From Phlebotomus papatasi (lineage: Eukaryota > Arthropoda > Insecta > Diptera > Psychodidae), in assembly GCF_024763615.1 (NCBI RefSeq), contig NC_077222.1, forward strand, positions 74,710,001-74,774,000: 64,000 bases of DNA, read 5' to 3'. Under the pieces are notes generated by a model that did no database searches, had not been told where the DNA came from, and worked only from the letters and a program-made list of their open reading frames with translations. Shown piece after piece: positions 59,457 to 64,000 of the stretch; within the stretch, counting starts at the first letter, position 1; each line of letters starts with the position of its first letter. Both the position numbers and the translations under genes were made by a program.

Positions 59457-60782
59457 TATTTCCTTTTAGAAGATGAGTTAAACTGGTACTTGAACGAGAG
59501 ATTTTTGAATAAAATAAAATTTATATTTTTGAGAGATTTTTTTTACAAAAAAAATTATCATTTCCAGCGTATTTTACCATTCTTTACCATCTTTACCATG
59601 TTTTATCTTGTTAACTCTAAAAAAATCAAAAAGGTCTCCGAAAATCAGGTACTAACGCCTATATTTTTAAATTAAAATTTAATAAAACATACAGTTTAAA
59701 TGCTTTAGAGATTTAGTTAAATAGTTAAATAAAATTTTTATTATGCTGGAAAAAAATTTAGAGGAAATGTGCTGTTTTTCTAGTCTTTGTAACTCGCGTA
59801 ATCCGCAATAAAACCAAGAAACAAAACATCTAACACCAAAATATTTTGATTTTTTGGCTAAATGTTTTAAGCTCCTATGTCCACCAGAAGATGTGGTTAT
59901 TAATAGATGAACTTTAATAAGAAACATGGCTAATGATACCGTATACCGTTTCCAAAACGCTTATTATTGGTGTGTTTTTTTTTTATTTAATTAGTTATAT
60001 AAGAATGCAACAATTTTTCTAATAGTAAATCTTTCTCAACATCCCTCATCCGTTGATCTTGTTTTAAAAATAAGATTTTGAAAAAAAAAAACGAGAACCT
60101 GACCCTGTCTTTTCTCTCTCGGAATTTATCTTTAGATAAACTGTGCACAAAAGAATCAACGGATCTGGGGAACTATATTTGCAGATTTTTATTGCAAATA
60201 CACCATTTGTTGAGAGGTCTGGAATACTCTAGTGATATCATGGTTACAAATCAAGGTGTTTGCATATACATTTTTGGTTGTGACGTTACGTTATTCTACC
60301 TTCTCTTTCCCTAATTAATTGCTATATTATATTAAAACATTTTGCTCTTTTACTGACACACAAGCAAGATGACTTCTTTCTCAAGTTTCTTTGTTGACAA
60401 ACTTGCAATATCCTTTGTGTTTAACAATACATCTTTTCACTCATTTGTCACAGCTACCATATTCCAGAACTTTAATAATTTGTTATATAATTGCATATTA
60501 TAGTAATTGCAAATATAATTAGTTTCTCCAATTGTCACTCCATTTATATTGTCCCCTTTTAGACATTAAAGTGACTACCACTCAATTTATTGAAATGGAA
60601 AGTCACTTCTCAACTTTATTAGTATGTTACATAGCTAAATATATAAACTGTAGAGCTCCAATTTCATGCAATATTGTTGCAGTTATTGTCTTATTATTGT
60701 CTCACTTGGCATTTTATCAGAGTTTAGATCAGTATATATTTGCAACTGTGAAATGATACATAGAAATTCCATTTACTTTCAG

Positions 60783-60926
60783 CTGTTCTTAGTGCCAATT
60801 CAGATGAAATGATGGAGTCAAGTGAACACTACGAATTTATGGATGGTCACCTCATAGCTATAGCCATGATATCCATCTTTGCAGCATTAATAGTTGTGAT
60901 AGGGGTTGTGTATTGTTTAAAATCAA
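60783..60926 (+). CDS. Dscam2: Dscam2-like, exon N: membrane-proximal stalk and transmembrane helix
   Basis: Joined in phase 1, the exon reads VLSANSDEMMESSEHYEF, an acidic stalk, then a 23-residue hydrophobic helix at 60851-60919 (LIAIAMISIFAAL and onward) and a short basic stop-transfer (L-K-S). Acceptor is ACTTTCAG at 60782, donor A|GTGAGT at 60927, phase 1 at both ends. It places the preceding Ig and FN3 domains outside the cell and the following exons inside. Confidence 0.95.
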
Positions 60927-61020
60927 GTGAGTATTACCACATACATACACACACACACATTTCAGAAATTCCTTACAAATATCAAAGATTCTCAAATTAA
61001 TTATATACAAACAATATTAG

Positions 61021-61443
61021 ATCCACGTGGAATATTTGGTAATAATAGTGACCTAAGGTCACATCCCGATGGAAAATATGTGATATCGGAACAACGTGAC
61101 CAACACTATGCTACGGTTCGAAAACCAATGACACAAAGTCCCTGTAGGGATTCGGCCGTATTGGACAGAATTCCCGAATACTCAGAGGACATCTATCCAT
61201 ATGCCACATTCCACTTACCAGACCAAGAAAATATGTCTGGGAATCCAGATCGACCGAATAGCGGTTGTGGGGCAAGCAAGTGCCTAAGATCCACAAATAC
61301 AGCCGGAAGACGAGGGAAAAAGCCATTCAAATCCGAATCTGAGGAGTACGATAGTTTAGGATCAGACACAGATACAGGAAGTGCCGAACATGGTAGTCGG
61401 ACTGAGTCTTCGAATCAGTTGGACGATCCTATTAATTTCTGTG
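61021..61443 (+). CDS. Dscam2: Dscam2-like, exon O: cytoplasmic domain, first part
   Basis: The tail opens PRGIFGNNSDLRSHPDGKY and contains tyrosine motifs HYATV, PEYSEDIYPYATFHLP, and a conserved-looking block EYDSLGSDTDTGSAEHGSR followed by TESSNQLDD. Such blocks are shared across Dscam cytoplasmic domains and are candidate phosphorylation and adaptor-docking sites. The acceptor chosen is ATATTAG at 61020, because the stronger-looking ATTTCAG at 60965 would lead to an in-frame TAA. Phase 1 in and out (G|GTAAGA at 61444). Confidence 0.92.
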
Positions 61444-61920
61444 GTAAGATTAAAACTTTATTATAACATATTAACCAGTTATGATGTCACAATTTACGTA
61501 ACTCTGTCCTTTCTATTTTATTAATTCATAGAATAGCCAATCAATGTTCCAATATCGGTTATGAATCAAAAATTAATTAATTGAAATTGTATATTATTTT
61601 TTTATTCAAAATTTAATACTCAAACTCATGAGCACGATGATTTACTTTACTTCATGAGTGTTGAATAGCTACATCAAATATCCAAACATTTAATGTGAAA
61701 TTAACTTTTAAAATAAAGCATCGAATTCACGCTTCAACTCTTTTTACAATGGAAAAATTTTCAATGTATGCCATAAATTGAGATTTTAATATTAAAAAAA
61801 AATGCGTTTATTCACAAATTTATTATGTTATGTCCCCCATCTTGAACAACAAATTAAATTTGTCCGAGTTGACCTATATTTTGGTTTTATTATTTATTTC
61901 ATTCTCTCATTTCTACCTAG
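61444..61920 (+). other. intron in the cytoplasmic domain (477 bases)
   Basis: AT-rich, with a pyrimidine-rich end (CATTCTCTCATTTCTACCTAG). I see nothing else in it. Confidence 0.85.
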
Positions 61921-61992
61921 GTCGATCCTATAGTCCGGCATCTAGAGTAGGCAAGGAGAAACTAGCTCTATTCTCGAAACCATCTCGTCATA
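61921..61992 (+). CDS. Dscam2: Dscam2-like, exon P: 24-residue cytoplasmic cassette
   Basis: This is a small exon of 72 bases, phase 1 at both ends, reading GRSYSPASRVGKEK and then LALFSKPSRH. It is serine- and lysine/arginine-rich. Acceptor CTACCTAG at 61920 and donor A|GTAAGT at 61993 are both good. Because it is frame-neutral it could be included or skipped; neither can be told from the DNA. Confidence 0.85.
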
Positions 61993-62142
61993 GTAAGTTA
62001 GTATTGTTTTGTCTTCACATCTAACACATTTACGTTATGTTTCAATCACTATTTTAAGTTTTACATCGCAATCATTGCCCGTAAATTAGCACTCTGGATG
62101 TGGGGTGCTTCTTTGATGTTTTGAGTATGGTAATCTTTTCAG

Positions 62143-62669
62143 ATGGCATCCGTCAGTTCAACAACCCCGAGCTAAGTACCTCAATAGAGAGGTCACCAAT
62201 TTCTAAGAGACCCTCTCAACTTCCACTGAGCCAGGCCTGCTCACCCTATCCCACGAAAGACTTTGATTCAATTTTCTCACAGTATGGACATACAAGAGCA
62301 ACTTCCTATACTGATGCTGCTACTTTCCAGCAACATCACTACTATGATCCACAAAAGTTGCTCTCACTCAAATCCACGAAAACTCCATCGGGTGGCATTG
62401 GATCAGAATTCCTCACCCTCACACCAAAACGACGCGACCGATTGATGGAACAGTGGCAATTGGACTTTCGGGACATGAGAAATTCCTCACTGGACCGCAT
62501 CTACAATGCAGCCACACTGAAACTGGGTACAGGAATGGAACAATCCAGTGATTCCATAAAAGTCCCTAACATCAATACAACGATCACTGATAAAACGCAC
62601 ATTGTAGCGGCAGATACGCCTATAAGACGACACGATCGTCATCAACAAGACTACACAATCGTCGTTTAA
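62143..62669 (+). CDS. Dscam2: Dscam2-like, exon Q: C-terminal cytoplasmic exon and stop
   Basis: The last coding exon begins after TTTTCAG at 62142 in phase 1 (GIRQFNNPELSTSIERSPIS) and runs through FSQYGHTRATSYTDAATFQQ, EFLTLTPKRRDRLMEQW and DRIYNAATLKL to a TAA at 62667-62669. The C-terminus is D-Y-T-I-V-V; I-V-V fits a class II PDZ-binding end. The summed exon lengths give one continuous frame from exon B to this stop. Confidence 0.95.
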
Positions 62670-62959
62670 GTAGGAGATAACGAATGAAAATCCATACACT
62701 ATATTCAACGATACATACTTTTCACTCACACAATTAAGTTTTTTTGTTGAAAACCAACAAGTTTTTCTTACAATTTTTATTTTCGATTTATCAAAAAAAA
62801 AACGATATGAAATTTCATTAATTAAATAATATCAAAAATCCGTCCAAATTTCGGAAAACTGCCATTGTTTTCAAAAAAAAAGAAAAAAAACTCATGATTG
62901 ATAATTATGCCAAAATCCATTTCTCTTTTCATCCTATCAAGCAATTTATATGCCAATTT

Positions 62960-62965
62960 AATAAA
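62960..62965 (+). promoter_or_regulatory. candidate proximal polyadenylation signal
   Basis: AATAAA 291 bases after the stop codon. It is the first canonical hexamer in the 3' region, but in AT-rich DNA such hexamers are common. Confidence 0.35.
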
Positions 62966-63559
62966 ATCCAACTTCAATTAACGTGTGACGATGAATACCC
63001 CAGTGCCAATTCATACATTGTATAAGGTACAACGTTATCAATTAATTTTGTATTTATAATTACGATGAAGCGGAGAGAAAGCTGAATAGTTAAATTAAAT
63101 GAATTTAATCAAAATAGACACAACATACAAAATAGTAATAATTAATTTTTAGTTTAACGTTACACAAGAGGAATGTTTTATTAAAAAAAAAACTGCCTAA
63201 ATAATACTGAGAAGAGCTTCTTCCCACAACACAGTATTACAGAAAAAAACAATACTAACCACAGATAAAAACAACAGAATAATTTGATATTTAATTTATC
63301 TGCAAATAATCTCAAATGGTACTATAAATTAAATGAATTTCAAATAACGATAAAGTATAGTAAAAATTAATTGCAAAAGTACGAGTTTAAGATGGTGTTG
63401 CTCTTATATAAATTATTTGTTTAGTTTCTTTTTTTTAATATAGGTAATATATGATATTTATTGTTATACTTAAACAAGATGACAATGATATAGATATTGA
63501 CACACGCATCAAACTATTGAATGTAAAATAGTTAACAATCTGGGTGTCAAAAAAACTGT

Positions 63560-63565
63560 AATAAA
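63560..63565 (+). promoter_or_regulatory. candidate distal polyadenylation signal
   Basis: AATAAA about 890 bases after the stop codon, one of two clustered distal hexamers; the other is in the loop of the hairpin at 63650-63678. Confidence 0.3.
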
Positions 63566-63649
63566 ACAAATATTGAAGTTACTTTAAGTAACTACACCAA
63601 TTTACATCAATGTGAAGGTTTAGCATTGAAAGATGTTTAGATAGATTTA

Positions 63650-63678
63650 ATTTCACATTAATAAAAAAAATGTGAAAT
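63650..63678 (+). promoter_or_regulatory. hairpin presenting an AATAAA in its loop
   Basis: ATTTCACATT (63650-63659) and AATGTGAAAT (63669-63678) form a perfect 10-bp stem, and the 9-base loop begins with AATAAA. This could be a polyadenylation signal in a structured context or simply a tiny palindrome by chance. Confidence 0.4.
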
Positions 63679-64000
63679 GTAATAAGAAAATCATATATTA
63701 AAATTACCATATAACCGTACTCATTATATCATTGTGAACATATCTATGTGGTATATTAAAAGAAATTTAAAATGTTTTGAAAAAACTTGTTTCATTTGTG
63801 TCATCTAAAGGTAGCATAAGAAAGATTTAAACAGTATTTCTATATTTAAAACGAAGCGCAGTAGGAGTTTTCAAAGGTACAGAGAGGGTCCCAGGATTAT
63901 GCATATCGGAATTATGCGTAAATGGGATTATGCAAACAGATCTATGCATCTTTGCCTACCGCTAGGAGCTGATGTGGAAAATCATTTTTGAAATACCCCT

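Larger units (their letters stand above)
57807..60782 (+). other. intron before the transmembrane exon (3.0 kb)
   Basis: It holds copy 3 of the GGGGAGACTGGGGCA MITE (58088-58992) and a palindromic MITE at 59220-59456. An open stretch at 60563-60756 has a plausible acceptor and a hydrophobic segment; it is discussed as a weak alternative-exon candidate. Confidence 0.75.
62670..64000 (+). other. 3' untranslated region and downstream flank
   Basis: AT-rich sequence with several AATAAA hexamers (62960, 63560, 63660). No further coding region is seen on either strand. Three copies of GATTATGC-like sequence occur at 63894-63935. The true end of the transcript cannot be fixed from the sequence. Confidence 0.7.

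Overview
The window is AT-rich animal DNA, most likely from a dipteran insect; a nematoceran such as a sand fly or midge would fit, but the species cannot be decided from sequence alone. It is filled by one plus-strand gene whose exons run from about 5.7 kb to 62.7 kb. The gene encodes a Dscam-family neuronal cell-surface receptor. The product has the complete family order: nine Ig domains, four fibronectin III (FN3) domains, a tenth Ig, two more FN3, one membrane helix and a cytoplasmic tail ending in T-I-V-V. Ig2 and Ig3 are encoded by single exons with no variant arrays, and Ig7 is encoded by two alternative whole-domain exons. That pattern matches Dscam2, the paralog with a mutually exclusive Ig7 pair, so I call it Dscam2-like. 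Taking one Ig7 exon, the 18 exons found (19 counting both Ig7 versions) join with consistent phases to about 1,964 residues. The start codon and signal peptide are missing and must lie upstream, probably outside the window.

Layout. 1-5701 is left flank or intron 1, with a tRNA-derived SINE, two tandem 1.55 kb foldback transposons and a minisatellite. 5702-6136 encodes Ig1. A 23.4 kb intron follows, rich in miniature inverted-repeat elements (MITEs) and a second SINE. 29563-32542 encodes Ig2 and the first half of Ig3. A 7.5 kb intron follows. 40054-46780 encodes the rest of Ig3 through Ig6. 48060-48344 and 50722-51030 are the two alternative Ig7 exons. 54801-57806 encodes Ig8 through FN3-6. 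60783-62669 encodes the membrane helix and tail, followed by the 3' flank.

Two points stand out. First, the Ig6 exon has a clean in-frame TGA at 46648-46650 with homologous reading frame on both sides; its cause is unknown (nonsense allele, assembly error, readthrough, editing or a skippable exon). Second, the intron between the two Ig7 exons holds a decayed piggyBac-type transposon with TTAA ends and a recognisable transposase fragment on the minus strand.

The introns otherwise hold a varied set of non-autonomous DNA transposons. Most end in TA duplications, some in TTAA. One pogo-like MITE is nested inside another repeat whose empty-site paralog is also in the window. I saw no other convincing protein-coding gene, functional tRNA, rRNA or CRISPR array. 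Repeat and splice calls were made by eye without alignment software.
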